From contig CAZHAK010000002.1 of assembly GCA_964530625.1 (NCBI GenBank), positions 178,047 to 242,046 of the forward strand: a DNA stretch of 64,000 nt. Direction: 5' to 3'. Source of the DNA: JABWCQ01 sp964530625. Its GTDB lineage: Bacteria > Electryoneota > RPQS01. Made by a program: the position numbers and the translations under genes. The notes under the pieces were generated by a model that saw only the letters and a list, made by a program, of their open reading frames with translations, made no database searches and was not told the origin of the DNA. Below, one piece after another: positions 18,658-27,287 of this stretch (positions are counted from its first letter, which is position 1; each line of letters begins with the position of its first letter).

Positions 18658-18963
18658 ATGGCTTACACAAAAGAAACACATCCCGAGTCATTTGTCGGCA
18701 AGGCCGAAAATGTCTATGAAGCGGTGCTGATTATATCGCGCCGCGCCCGTCAGATTGGCGAACTGCAAAAGCGCCGCGTTGATCGTCATTTGGGACAGAC
18801 CGAAGTATTGGAACAAGCAGCTGCCCGCGCTCGCGCGGAAAGCGGAGACGATTCCGTAGAGATCGAAGAGATTGAGCGCGAGAAGATTCAATTCACGAAG
18901 CCGATCGTTTTGGCTTTAGGTGAAATGGTCGAAGATAAAATTGAGTGGCGCTATGAAGAGTAA
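18658..18963 (+). CDS. rpoZ: RNA polymerase omega subunit
   Basis: Small subunit that binds the RNA polymerase beta-prime C-terminus. It is 101 aa with a conserved core EAVLIISRRARQIGELQ (about 21-37) and later FTKPIVLALGEMVEDKI. The acidic insert around residues 58-78 is longer than in the E. coli protein. Its position between gmk and coaBC confirms the identity. A 60-nt gap before it contains an imperfect hairpin but no clear terminator. Confidence 0.88.
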   Translation: MAYTKETHPESFVGKAENVYEAVLIISRRARQIGELQKRRVDRHLGQTEVLEQAAARARAESGDDSVEIEEIEREKIQFTKPIVLALGEMVEDKIEWRYEE

Positions 18964-20893
18964 CCGCCGCCCGGAACGGGATGCGCGATATTCTGCAGAG
19001 CTTGGTGGTCGGAGAATTTTGTTAGGTGTCACGGGGGGCATCGCGGCTTACAAGGCGGTTGAGGTCACGCGCTTGTTTATGCAAGCCGGCGCGAAAGTTC
19101 AGGTCGTGATGACTCACACCGCGACGAAATTTGTCGCGCCGTTGTCCTTTGAAGCCATCACAGGCCGCTCCGTGTTCATCGAAATGTTTCCTGAACACGG
19201 TAAAGAGTCTCCGTGGCACACAGAGCTTTCGACGTGGGCTGAAATCGTCGTCATCGCTCCCGCTACGGCCGATCATATCGGACGTATCGCCTGTGGTCTT
19301 GGTGACGATTTACTGACCACGACACTCCTCGCCTGCGAACACCGCCGCGTAGTTTGCCCGTCGATGAATCCGCGCATGTGGGCTAACCCTGCTGTGCAGG
19401 ATAATCTGAATACGCTCCGCCGCCGCGGCTATCGTGTCATCAATCCCGAAAGCGGCGAAATGGCACGTCCTGGTGAAGAGCAGGGTATCGGCAGATTGGC
19501 CGAGCCTGAAACGATATTCAATGAAGTAAAGCATATGCTCAGTGCGCCTCAAGATTTGCGCGGAGTTAAAGTGCTAGTGACGGGTGGCCGCACCGAAGAG
19601 AGTTGGGATCCTGTGCGTGTATTGACCAATCGCGCGTCTGGCCGTATGGGATTTGCATTGGCCGAAGAAGCGCGCGAGCGAGGCGCCGATGTTTCGTTGG
19701 TTTCCGGGCCTAGCGAAGTCGTAGCGCCGACGGGTGTCAGGTTAACACGCATCACGACCGCGCGCCAAATGGCAGAAGCGGTTAAACGCGAGTTTCAGTA
19801 TTGCAATATTCTCTTGATGTCTGCCGCTGTGAGCGATTATACGTTTGACCACACGGCCAAGAACAAGATCAAAAAGGGTGATCCTGATCCCGATATTAAC
19901 TTGGTTCCGACTGAAGATATTCTAAAGGGGATATCGCAGAACAAAGGCAACCGCGTCATCGTCGGCTTTGCGCTCGAAACCGAGAACCTGCTGGACAACG
20001 CGCTCAGAAAATTGCGCGAAAAGCATCTGGATATTGTCGTCGCGAACAACCCGCTTGCTAAGGGCAGCGGATTCCAAGGCGAAACCAATCAAGTCTTTAT
20101 CATCCACAGAAACGGCAGCGTGCAGGACTTGCCCTTGCAATCCAAGCGGGAAGTTGCTCGGGAGATTCTGAATGCAGTCATGGAACTCTATCGCAATCCG
20201 CTTCCCGAGCCGGACGACGACCGAGACCTTGACTTGGAATTGGATCCCGAGATTGAGGAAGTGCTCGAAGAGGAACGCGGATTAGTGAAACTTCACGGCC
20301 TTGACCTCGAAGAGAGTACCGAGCCTGCCAAGGCAGTAAAGTCCGCCAATAAGTCAAAGCACAAGAAGAAAAAAGACAAAGACAAGGGCAAACCCGCTCA
20401 TCAGAACGGTCAGCCCCCGGTCACGACTGCAGTAGTTGCCCCGGTCAAAACGGAAGAACCCAAGAAACCTCCGGTTCCCGAATCGGTGCAAGAATCTTCG
20501 GCACAAACAGCCGCCAAGAAAAAATCACGCCGCGGCGGCAGAAGAGTTCGTGAACGCCGCGAGCGTTTAGCCGCGTTGGCCGCACAGCAATCAGGGCATG
20601 TTGATCCTTCAGGGATTGTTCCATTGTTCGCAATTGAGCCGGAGCATGAGCCGAAGCCAGCCTCGGAAGCGGTTTCTGAAACGATAACAGAGGCAGAAAA
20701 GCCAAAGAAGGTTGCCAAGAAGTCCCGCAAGAAGAAGTCCGCCGCGAAACCGAAAACGGAAAGTGCGGAGACTTCTGCGAGTGCCGAGAGTGCGGAGCAA
20801 GTGCCTGCTGTGAAGAAAGCGGTCAAAAAGACGCCTCGAAAGAAGTCCGCTAAGAAAATCGTCAAAACCGAAGTGGCCGAGACAGCGGAATGA
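18953..20893 (+). CDS. coaBC: Bifunctional CoaBC with long lysine/alanine-rich C-terminal tail
   Basis: Coenzyme A synthesis: phosphopantothenate-cysteine ligase plus phosphopantothenoylcysteine decarboxylase. The CoaC flavoprotein domain spans about 20-195 with catalytic His89 (WHTELS) and PSMNPRMW (136-143). The CoaB domain spans about 204-415 with VTGGRTEESWDPVR, LTNRASGRMGFALA and KIKKGD. The CoaC clamp segment reads MARPGEEQGIGRL (170-182), so the cysteine of the E. coli ACGD motif is missing. After residue 420 comes an unusual 225-residue acidic then Lys/Ala/Pro-rich tail with KKSRKKKSAAKPK-type repeats, like histone H1 or AlgP. ATG 18953 overlaps rpoZ by 11 nt; it overlaps the next gene by 4 nt. 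Confidence 0.93.
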   Translation: MKSNRRPERDARYSAELGGRRILLGVTGGIAAYKAVEVTRLFMQAGAKVQVVMTHTATKFVAPLSFEAITGRSVFIEMFPEHGKESPWHTELSTWAEIVVIAPATADHIGRIACGLGDDLLTTTLLACEHRRVVCPSMNPRMWANPAVQDNLNTLRRRGYRVINPESGEMARPGEEQGIGRLAEPETIFNEVKHMLSAPQDLRGVKVLVTGGRTEESWDPVRVLTNRASGRMGFALAEEARERGADVSLVSGPSEVVAPTGVRLTRITTARQMAEAVKREFQYCNILLMSAAVSDYTFDHTAKNKIKKGDPDPDINLVPTEDILKGISQNKGNRVIVGFALETENLLDNALRKLREKHLDIVVANNPLAKGSGFQGETNQVFIIHRNGSVQDLPLQSKREVAREILNAVMELYRNPLPEPDDDRDLDLELDPEIEEVLEEERGLVKLHGLDLEESTEPAKAVKSANKSKHKKKKDKDKGKPAHQNGQPPVTTAVVAPVKTEEPKKPPVPESVQESSAQTAAKKKSRRGGRRVRERRERLAALAAQQSGHVDPSGIVPLFAIEPEHEPKPASEAVSETITEAEKPKKVAKKSRKKKSAAKPKTESAETSASAESAEQVPAVKKAVKKTPRKKSAKKIVKTEVAETAE

Positions 20894-21585
20894 GCTACTC
20901 GAGTGCGGTCAGAGAATATCTCGAAACCCTCTCGCTCTTTGAAGAAGATCTTTATTTGCCGCGCGCAGAATCTTTTGAATCATCTATGACCAAGAGACTG
21001 CGAGTGCTGAACGGCTCGCTGAATCCGTTGCCAAACAGTCTGGCGGAATTTGAAAAAGAGATCTGTGAGTGCACTCTTTGTGAGTTGGGAAACACGCGCA
21101 CAAAATTCGTGTTCGGTGATGGAAGTCCCGATGCGCGTATCGTGTTTGTCGGTGAAGCTCCCGGCCACGATGAAGACCAATCGGGTATTCCCTTTATTGG
21201 CAGAGCCGGGCAGCTGCTAAATGAAATGCTCGCGGAAGTAAACTTGGATCGCAAGCAGGTTTACATCTGCAACACATTGAAATGCCGACCGCCCGGAAAT
21301 CGGGATCCACTTCCGTCTGAAAAAGAAACGTGCAGGCCCTATCTGCGCACGCAGCTTTCGCTCATCAGCCCGGACATCATCGTTTGTTTGGGCAAGCACG
21401 CGGCAAATGAGTTGCTCGGATCGGACCAGCCGATGAAAGAGTTGCGTGGTCGCGTCATCCCTTGGGAAGGTATGAAGCTCTTGGTGACTTACCATCCCGC
21501 GTACTATTTGCGCAACATGTCGCAAAAGGTTCACGGCGATGCCGATTTCAAATTGCTGCGCAAGTTGTACGATGAATTACCGTGA
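20890..21585 (+). CDS. Family 4 uracil-DNA glycosylase (Fe-S)
   Basis: Removes uracil from DNA in base-excision repair. The 231-aa protein has a family 4 core: GEAPGHDEDQSG (89-99), PFIGRAGQLLNEML, and the C-terminal TYHPAYYLRN. Cysteines C61, C64, C132 and C148 fit the four ligands of the 4Fe-4S cluster of this family. The N-terminal 50 residues are variable. It overlaps coaBC by 4 nt (ATGA) and precedes dnaB. Confidence 0.92.
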   Translation: MSYSSAVREYLETLSLFEEDLYLPRAESFESSMTKRLRVLNGSLNPLPNSLAEFEKEICECTLCELGNTRTKFVFGDGSPDARIVFVGEAPGHDEDQSGIPFIGRAGQLLNEMLAEVNLDRKQVYICNTLKCRPPGNRDPLPSEKETCRPYLRTQLSLISPDIIVCLGKHAANELLGSDQPMKELRGRVIPWEGMKLLVTYHPAYYLRNMSQKVHGDADFKLLRKLYDELP

Positions 21586-21624
21586 TCATCGCGTCACGTC
21601 TGAATTGATAGCTTAGGATTTCAC

Positions 21625-23112
21625 GTGGCTCACCCCGCATTTGTAGAGCGTTCGAAAGCGCCTGATCTTTCCGGCGTCCGTATTCCGCCGCAATCTCCCG
21701 AAATGGAGCGTGCGTTGCTGGGAGCGTTGCTTTCGGATGGAGCGGCCTTCGCGCGTGTTGCCCATTTGGTTGAGCAGAGTTCTTTCTATAAGCCGAATCA
21801 TCGTACACTCTTTCAGTGCATGACGGAGCTAGACGCTCGTCGCGAGCCGATTGATCTGATAACAATCACCGACGAGCTGCGCCGAGCCGGCAAACTTGAA
21901 GAAATCGGTGGCGTGCCGTTTTTGAGTGAACTTGCCGCCGAAGTCCCGACATCCGCGAACATTGAGCATTACGCAGGCGTAGTGCACGAAAAGGCTCTGC
22001 TCCGCAATGTGATTTCGCTAAGCGCAGAAGCGGTAACGTCAGCAAGCGATCCGACTGCTCGAGCGGACGAGGTCTTTGAAAAAGTGCAGAGCGGACTGGT
22101 GGACTTGATTGGCCGACGGCGTGGACGAAACGCCTTGACGTCGTTGGATGCCGTCAAGAGCACGATTGAGCATATTGAGCACATGAAGTCCCGCGAAGGA
22201 CACGTGCATGGTGTCTCCTCGGGATTTGACAGACTCGATGATTACACGACGGGATTTAATCCCGGTGAATTGATTATTATCGCTGCGCGCCCGTCCATGG
22301 GTAAGACTGCGCTGGCGATGAATATCGCCACAGGCGCCGCTCATACAAGTGATGCTCGTGTCGCAATCTTCTCTTTGGAAATGGACGTCCGGCAACTGGT
22401 CTTGCGTATGCTCGCGGGTGAAGCGCACATCAGTTTGCAGCGCTTACGCACGGGCCGCATGACCAAAGACGAGTACGGCAGGCTCTCTGTTCATGCGGGG
22501 CGCTTGGCCGATTTGAATTTGTTCTTTGACGATCAGCCGGGTTTGGACATGAGCACTCTGCGCGCTCGTGCCCGTCAGCTTTGGCTCGAAAACAAGATCA
22601 ACTTGATCGTGATAGACTATCTGCAATTGATTACGCCGCCCAAATTGGTGGACAATCAACAGCAGTGGATTGCTTACGTCTCAGCCTCGTTGAAAAATCT
22701 TGCTAAGGAACTGAAGATCCCGATCATTGTCCTGTCCCAGTTGTCTCGCGCGCCGGAAGCTCGCGGCGGCGACCGCCGACCGATGCTTTCGGATCTTCGA
22801 GACTCTGGAGCGATAGAGCAGGATGCCGACATAGTGATGTTTGTCTATCGGCCTGAGTATTACAAAGATCATTTCAAGGGCAAGAAAGAGCAGACCTATG
22901 AAATCGGCACGCAACCTTATCCGATTGATGGCTTAGCCGAGATAATCGTCGCCAAGAATCGTAACGGCCCGACCGGATCACTGGCTTTGACGTTTATTAA
23001 AGAGTACACGATGTTTGCGCCGCTCGAAAGCCACGAGCCGCGAATCGCCGCCTCAACGTCTGATGATTACGGCGACAATGCGTTGCCCCCCGTTGACGAT
23101 ACACCATTTTAG
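21625..23112 (+). CDS. dnaB: Replicative DNA helicase DnaB
   Basis: Hexameric 5'-3' replicative helicase, 495 aa. The N-terminal primase-interacting domain starts at PPQSPEMERALLGALL, followed by a linker and a RecA-like domain with Walker A RPSMGKT (222-228), SLEMDVRQLVLRML, VIDYLQLI and the arginine-finger region SDLRDSGAIEQDADIV. GTG start at 21625, 39 nt after the glycosylase. No intein interrupts it. Confidence 0.96.
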   Translation: MAHPAFVERSKAPDLSGVRIPPQSPEMERALLGALLSDGAAFARVAHLVEQSSFYKPNHRTLFQCMTELDARREPIDLITITDELRRAGKLEEIGGVPFLSELAAEVPTSANIEHYAGVVHEKALLRNVISLSAEAVTSASDPTARADEVFEKVQSGLVDLIGRRRGRNALTSLDAVKSTIEHIEHMKSREGHVHGVSSGFDRLDDYTTGFNPGELIIIAARPSMGKTALAMNIATGAAHTSDARVAIFSLEMDVRQLVLRMLAGEAHISLQRLRTGRMTKDEYGRLSVHAGRLADLNLFFDDQPGLDMSTLRARARQLWLENKINLIVIDYLQLITPPKLVDNQQQWIAYVSASLKNLAKELKIPIIVLSQLSRAPEARGGDRRPMLSDLRDSGAIEQDADIVMFVYRPEYYKDHFKGKKEQTYEIGTQPYPIDGLAEIIVAKNRNGPTGSLALTFIKEYTMFAPLESHEPRIAASTSDDYGDNALPPVDDTPF

Positions 23113-23169
23113 AACCGATACACGACAACTTACTATTATGCTCCCGCTAAAGGAGTGCCTAACCAGCAC

Positions 23170-25428
23170 ATGGCTGATGCAGCACAAAAACTTGAGGAAC
23201 ACGCAGACCCGCAATCCGCGGTAAGCCTTCCACCGCTGGCAGGTCCTGACTTCGACAGGATCGAGCCTGAGTTTTTGCGCGAGTTAGATGCGATTCGTAT
23301 TGCTCTGTTTCAGAATTTCCCGACGGCTGATCTGGCCATGGTCGAGCGCGCCTTTCTGTTTGCCTACGACGCGCACAAGAATCAGCGCAGGCTTTCCGGC
23401 GAGCAGTATATCACGCATTTGCTCTCGGTCGCCGGAATTTTAGCCGAACTGCACATGCGCGAAGACGTCATCGCCGCAGGATTATTGCATGACGTCGTGG
23501 AAGACACCGAAACGACGATGCCGCAATTGCGCAAAGCGTTTGGCGAGGGCGTCGCTAAAATGGTGGATGGCGTCACCAAGATTCCCGAGCTGAAGTATGA
23601 ATCCAAAGAGAAGCAGCAGGCGGAGAATCTGCACAAGATGCTGCTCTCGATGGTCAATGACCTGCGCGTCATCCTGATCAAGTTCGCCGACCGTTTGCAT
23701 AACATGCGCACAATCGGGCACATGTCTCGCAAGCAGCAGGAACGCATCGCGCTGGAAACAATGGACGTTTATGCACCGCTCGCGCATCGTCTCGGAGTCA
23801 ATCAGGTCAAGTGGGAGCTGGAAGATTTAGCCTTCAAAGTGCTCGAACCGCGCGCCTATCACGAACTGGCCGAAAAAGTCACTCTGAAGCGCAACGAGCG
23901 TGAGCGGATTATTCAACGCGAATCCGCGCGCATTATGGCCGAATTGCGCAAAGCTGGCGTAAATGGACAGGTGCTCGGCAGGCCTAAGCACCTTTATTCG
24001 ATTCATAATAAGATTAAGACTCGCGGCTATTCGTTCGAAGAAATTCTCGATCTGCTGGCGATTCGAATCATCGTTCCGAAGATGGAAGAGTGTTACTTCG
24101 CGCTGGGTATCGTGCACTCGCTCTACACACCAATTCAGGACAAGTTCACCGACTATATTGCGACGCCGAAGTCGAACATGTATCAGTCGCTGCACACAAA
24201 AGTTTTCGGTCCCGACGGGCGTAAGATAGAAGTGCAGATTCGCACAGACGACATGCACAGCCGCGCCGAATATGGCATCGCCGCACACTGGCGCTACAAA
24301 GAAGGCGACCAAAGCCGCAAGGAGCTTGATCGCCAAATCGAATGGCTGCGTGGCTTGCTGGACAATCAATCCGAAGTTGGAGACTCGCGCGAGTATCTCG
24401 AAGACCTGAAGATCAATCTCTTTGAGGGAGAAATTTTCGTCTTCACTCCTCGTGGAAAACTGCTCACGCTTCCGGTCGGCGCGACTCCCGTGGATTTCGC
24501 CTTTGCCGTGCATACTGACGTCGGATTGCACGCGATGGCCGTCAAGATTAACGGCAAGATTGCACCTTTGAAAGCAACGCTGCAATCGGGTGATCTGGTG
24601 GAAGTGATCGTCTCGCCGAATCAGAAACCGAACCCCGACTGGCTGCAGTTTGTTAAGACCAGCCGCGCGCGCAACAAGATTAAGAAGTGGCTGAAAGAAC
24701 AGCACTTCGAGGAATCGCAAAAACTTGGCCGCGAAATGCTCACGCGCGAACTCACGCGCCTGCGGTACAAAAAAACGGACAAGGACATCGCGGAGACTGC
24801 TCAGCTTTTCGGTCATAATTCGCTGGAAGGATTTCTTGCGGCGATGGGATCGGGCGATCTGACAGTGGAAAATGTCCTTCGCAAGATGGCACCCGAACCG
24901 TCACCGGTCGGGCCTGTTTCAAATGTTTTCTCCAAAGTTATTCGTCGCGTTAAGGGCAGTGACACAGGTATCAAGATTCACGGCATGGATCAGGTCGCAA
25001 TAAGTTTCGGTACCTGTTGTCAGCCACTTCCCGGTGATCAAATTTCGGGATTTATCAGCACTGGCAAAGGCGTCGTTGTGCACCGCGTAGACTGTAAAAA
25101 TATCCCTTTCCTGATGAAGCGCCCCGAGCGCAACATCCAGGTGGATTGGGATGCCGACCGCGAAGCCAAGTTTAACGTCCGAGTTCGAATCATGGCAGAA
25201 GACCGTAGTCAATTGCTTGGCGACATCACCGTAGGTCTGGCCAAAGAGGACGTCAGCTTGCTCTATATTGAAATGAAGCGCGAGGATCAATTCGCCTCGG
25301 GTCGTTTAGTCCTTGAGGTGAAGTCCCTGCTTCATCTGCAGCGCGTGTTAAAACGGATACGCGCAATCCCGGGAATCCTTCATGTCGAGCGACTCGACGA
25401 GGATACGTCCGGGACACACCTCCATTAA
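23170..25428 (+). CDS. rel: RelA/SpoT-type (p)ppGpp synthetase/hydrolase
   Basis: Stringent-response enzyme, 752 aa, full-length bifunctional type. The HD hydrolase domain is intact (LLHDVVEDT with His107-Asp108; KFADRLHNM). A synthetase domain follows (YSIHNKIKTRGYSFEEILDLLAIRI; YIATPKSNMYQSLHT). Then come TGS (about 400-460; FVFTPRGKLLTLPVGATPVDFA), a conserved-cysteine region (FGTCCQPLPGD) and a C-terminal ACT domain. AAAGGAG lies 14 nt before ATG 23170; an in-frame GTG at 23155 overlaps that motif, so ATG is preferred. Confidence 0.95.
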   Translation: MADAAQKLEEHADPQSAVSLPPLAGPDFDRIEPEFLRELDAIRIALFQNFPTADLAMVERAFLFAYDAHKNQRRLSGEQYITHLLSVAGILAELHMREDVIAAGLLHDVVEDTETTMPQLRKAFGEGVAKMVDGVTKIPELKYESKEKQQAENLHKMLLSMVNDLRVILIKFADRLHNMRTIGHMSRKQQERIALETMDVYAPLAHRLGVNQVKWELEDLAFKVLEPRAYHELAEKVTLKRNERERIIQRESARIMAELRKAGVNGQVLGRPKHLYSIHNKIKTRGYSFEEILDLLAIRIIVPKMEECYFALGIVHSLYTPIQDKFTDYIATPKSNMYQSLHTKVFGPDGRKIEVQIRTDDMHSRAEYGIAAHWRYKEGDQSRKELDRQIEWLRGLLDNQSEVGDSREYLEDLKINLFEGEIFVFTPRGKLLTLPVGATPVDFAFAVHTDVGLHAMAVKINGKIAPLKATLQSGDLVEVIVSPNQKPNPDWLQFVKTSRARNKIKKWLKEQHFEESQKLGREMLTRELTRLRYKKTDKDIAETAQLFGHNSLEGFLAAMGSGDLTVENVLRKMAPEPSPVGPVSNVFSKVIRRVKGSDTGIKIHGMDQVAISFGTCCQPLPGDQISGFISTGKGVVVHRVDCKNIPFLMKRPERNIQVDWDADREAKFNVRVRIMAEDRSQLLGDITVGLAKEDVSLLYIEMKREDQFASGRLVLEVKSLLHLQRVLKRIRAIPGILHVERLDEDTSGTHLH

Positions 25429-25491
25429 TAAGAAGTAAAGATTAGAACATTGCAGATACCAAACTCGCAGAGGAACAGCAGAGGAGGCTGA

Positions 25492-25818
25492 ATGCGAACT
25501 TACATCAAGAAAGATGTGGTAGAGCGTGTGGCCGTGCTCAGCAACGAGCGTCCGGATACGGTGGCCAAGGTGGTCAACGATACGTTCACCGTGCTGCGCC
25601 AGATAATGGCCGGAGATGAAGCGGAGTTGCGGATTGAGATTCGCGATTTCGGCGTGTTTGAGGTCAAGAAGACCAAGCCCAAGCCGAAAGCGCGAAATCC
25701 CAAGACGAACGAAATTATCTACGTCGCCGCACGGCGTAAGACCCACTTTAAGCCCGGTAAACTGTTGAAGGAGTCGCTCAAAACTCCTTTAGATCAGATT
25801 TCACAGAGCGAGAAGTGA
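25492..25818 (+). CDS. HU/IHF-family DNA-binding protein
   Basis: Nucleoid-associated DNA-bending protein, 108 aa. The family signature appears as IRDFGVFEVKKTKPKPKARNPKTNEIIYVAARRK, followed by the conserved THFKPGKLLKESL end. It has a short hydrophilic C-terminal extension (TPLDQISQSEK). A strong GAGGAGG ribosome site precedes ATG 25492. HU and IHF subtypes cannot be separated from sequence alone. The ruvX gene overlaps its stop by 4 nt. Confidence 0.9.
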   Translation: MRTYIKKDVVERVAVLSNERPDTVAKVVNDTFTVLRQIMAGDEAELRIEIRDFGVFEVKKTKPKPKARNPKTNEIIYVAARRKTHFKPGKLLKESLKTPLDQISQSEK

Positions 25819-26237
25819 TCGTGTCGCGCGTCCTCGGTTTGGACTGGGGAACGCGTCGCATCGGGGTTGCGATCTCGGACAATGAGCGACGCTTGGCGGT
25901 CGGACTTGCAATCTGGCCCGCCCAAGAGTCGGAGTATCTTCCTTTGCTGAAAAAAGTCATCAGAGAGGAGGATATCTCACTCATTGTTGTCGGATTGCCG
26001 TTGACGCTTTCCGGATTCGAAGGAGTGTCTGCACAGGCCGCTCGCTCGTTTGCCGTGAGAGTCGGAAACCTCGGTCCACGGGTTGAACTCGTGGATGAGC
26101 GGTTTACATCGTATTCGGCCAGCCGCTCCCTATCACACGCGGGAGTCAACCAGAAGAAACAACGCGGGAGACTCGACATGGCGGCAGCGGTTTTGCTGCT
26201 GCAGTCGTTTCTGGACGAACAGCAATCGCACGGATAG
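25815..26237 (+). CDS. ruvX: RuvX/YqgF Holliday junction resolvase-like protein
   Basis: 140-aa YqgF-family RNase H-fold protein, linked to 16S rRNA 5'-end maturation and proposed as a Holliday junction resolvase. Motifs: LGLDWGTRRIGVAISD near residue 7, IVVGLPLTLSG near 57, VDERFTS, and the terminal RGRLDMAAAVLLLQSFL. The start is GTG 25815 in a GTGA overlap with the HU gene; GTG 25821 is an alternative. Confidence 0.9.
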   Translation: MIVSRVLGLDWGTRRIGVAISDNERRLAVGLAIWPAQESEYLPLLKKVIREEDISLIVVGLPLTLSGFEGVSAQAARSFAVRVGNLGPRVELVDERFTSYSASRSLSHAGVNQKKQRGRLDMAAAVLLLQSFLDEQQSHG

Positions 26238-26254
26238 GAGGAGATTCAGAGGAT

Positions 26255-27283
26255 ATGGCTGACAAATTCAGAGTTGGCATTATTGGAGCCGGTGGCGTAA
26301 GCCAGCTCTTCCATATCCCTCTGTTGAAAAAGAGCGACTATGCAGACGTGACAGCAATTGCCGACACGGATTACGCAAAGGCCGCGGTTTTGGCTGAAAA
26401 ATATAAGATTCCAAAGTTTTATCGCGACGCCGAGAAGATCTTCGCGGATCCCGAGATCGACGCCGTGCATATCAACACGCCGACAAATTCACACCTCGCT
26501 TTGAGCCTCGCTGCCTTGGAAGCTGGCAAACATGTGCTGGTCGAGAAACCAATGGCCCGTAAATCCGAGGAAGCTAAGCGGATGGCGCAGGCCGCGAAGA
26601 AAGCCAGCTGTCAATTGATGGTTGGTATGAACTTGCGATTTCGTCCAGACGTGATGATTCTCCACGAGTTCGTGGAGGGTGGGGAGTTGGGAACCGTTCG
26701 TGTGGTACGAGCATCATGGCTGAAGCGCAAGGAAACCTGGTCGCGCAGTCCTTGGCTGCATGAAACCAGAATTTCCGGCGGCGGCGTCTTGATGGATTTG
26801 GGTTTGCAACTGCTCGATGTCGTTTGGTGGACATTAGGAAAACCCAAAATAAAGCGGGTGACCGCCAGCCTCTCGAAGGATCGCCTGAATCTGCGGGTGG
26901 AGGATACCGTCACTGCATATTATGTGTTTCATGGCGGCGCGACCTTGCAACTCAACGCGACATGGGCTTATATGTCAGACGAGTCCAGCGCCATGACTGT
27001 TTTCAGTGGCAACAAAGGTATGGCTGAGCTGAATCCTCTCAAGATTACCAAAGAAATTCGCGGCAATCTGGTTAACGTAACTCCCGCGGGTCCGCAACTC
27101 AGAGCGGCGACGCTCTATAACAAGTCATTTGAGTACGAACTAGAGCACTTTTACAACGTCATCGCCAGCAAAGCAAAACCGATGTCCGTTCCTGAAGATT
27201 CCGCTTATGTTCTGGAAGCCATTGAAGCCGCTTACAAATCTGCTTCCGAAAACCGCGAAGTAGTTATCGGCGCGGACGATTAA
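26255..27283 (+). CDS. Gfo/Idh/MocA family oxidoreductase
   Basis: NAD(P)-dependent sugar or inositol dehydrogenase-like protein, 342 aa. The Rossmann motif VGIIGAGGVSQLFHIP is at residues 7-22; INTPTNSHL and the conserved catalytic EKPMA follow near 90-100; the C-terminal alpha/beta domain contains GGGVLMDLGLQLLDVVWW. The substrate cannot be told. It sits between ruvX and lnt, with no pathway partner visible. Confidence 0.85.
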   Translation: MADKFRVGIIGAGGVSQLFHIPLLKKSDYADVTAIADTDYAKAAVLAEKYKIPKFYRDAEKIFADPEIDAVHINTPTNSHLALSLAALEAGKHVLVEKPMARKSEEAKRMAQAAKKASCQLMVGMNLRFRPDVMILHEFVEGGELGTVRVVRASWLKRKETWSRSPWLHETRISGGGVLMDLGLQLLDVVWWTLGKPKIKRVTASLSKDRLNLRVEDTVTAYYVFHGGATLQLNATWAYMSDESSAMTVFSGNKGMAELNPLKITKEIRGNLVNVTPAGPQLRAATLYNKSFEYELEHFYNVIASKAKPMSVPEDSAYVLEAIEAAYKSASENREVVIGADD

Positions 27284-27287
27284 ACAC

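Noticed and set aside
20410..20865. Alanine/phenylalanine-rich frame antisense to the coaBC tail
   Set aside because: It is the mirror of the Lys/Ala repeats and has no start context or independent support.
23827..24816. Long open frame (329 codons) antisense to rel
   Set aside because: It lies wholly within the well-supported rel gene and shows no motif; such shadows arise from codon bias.
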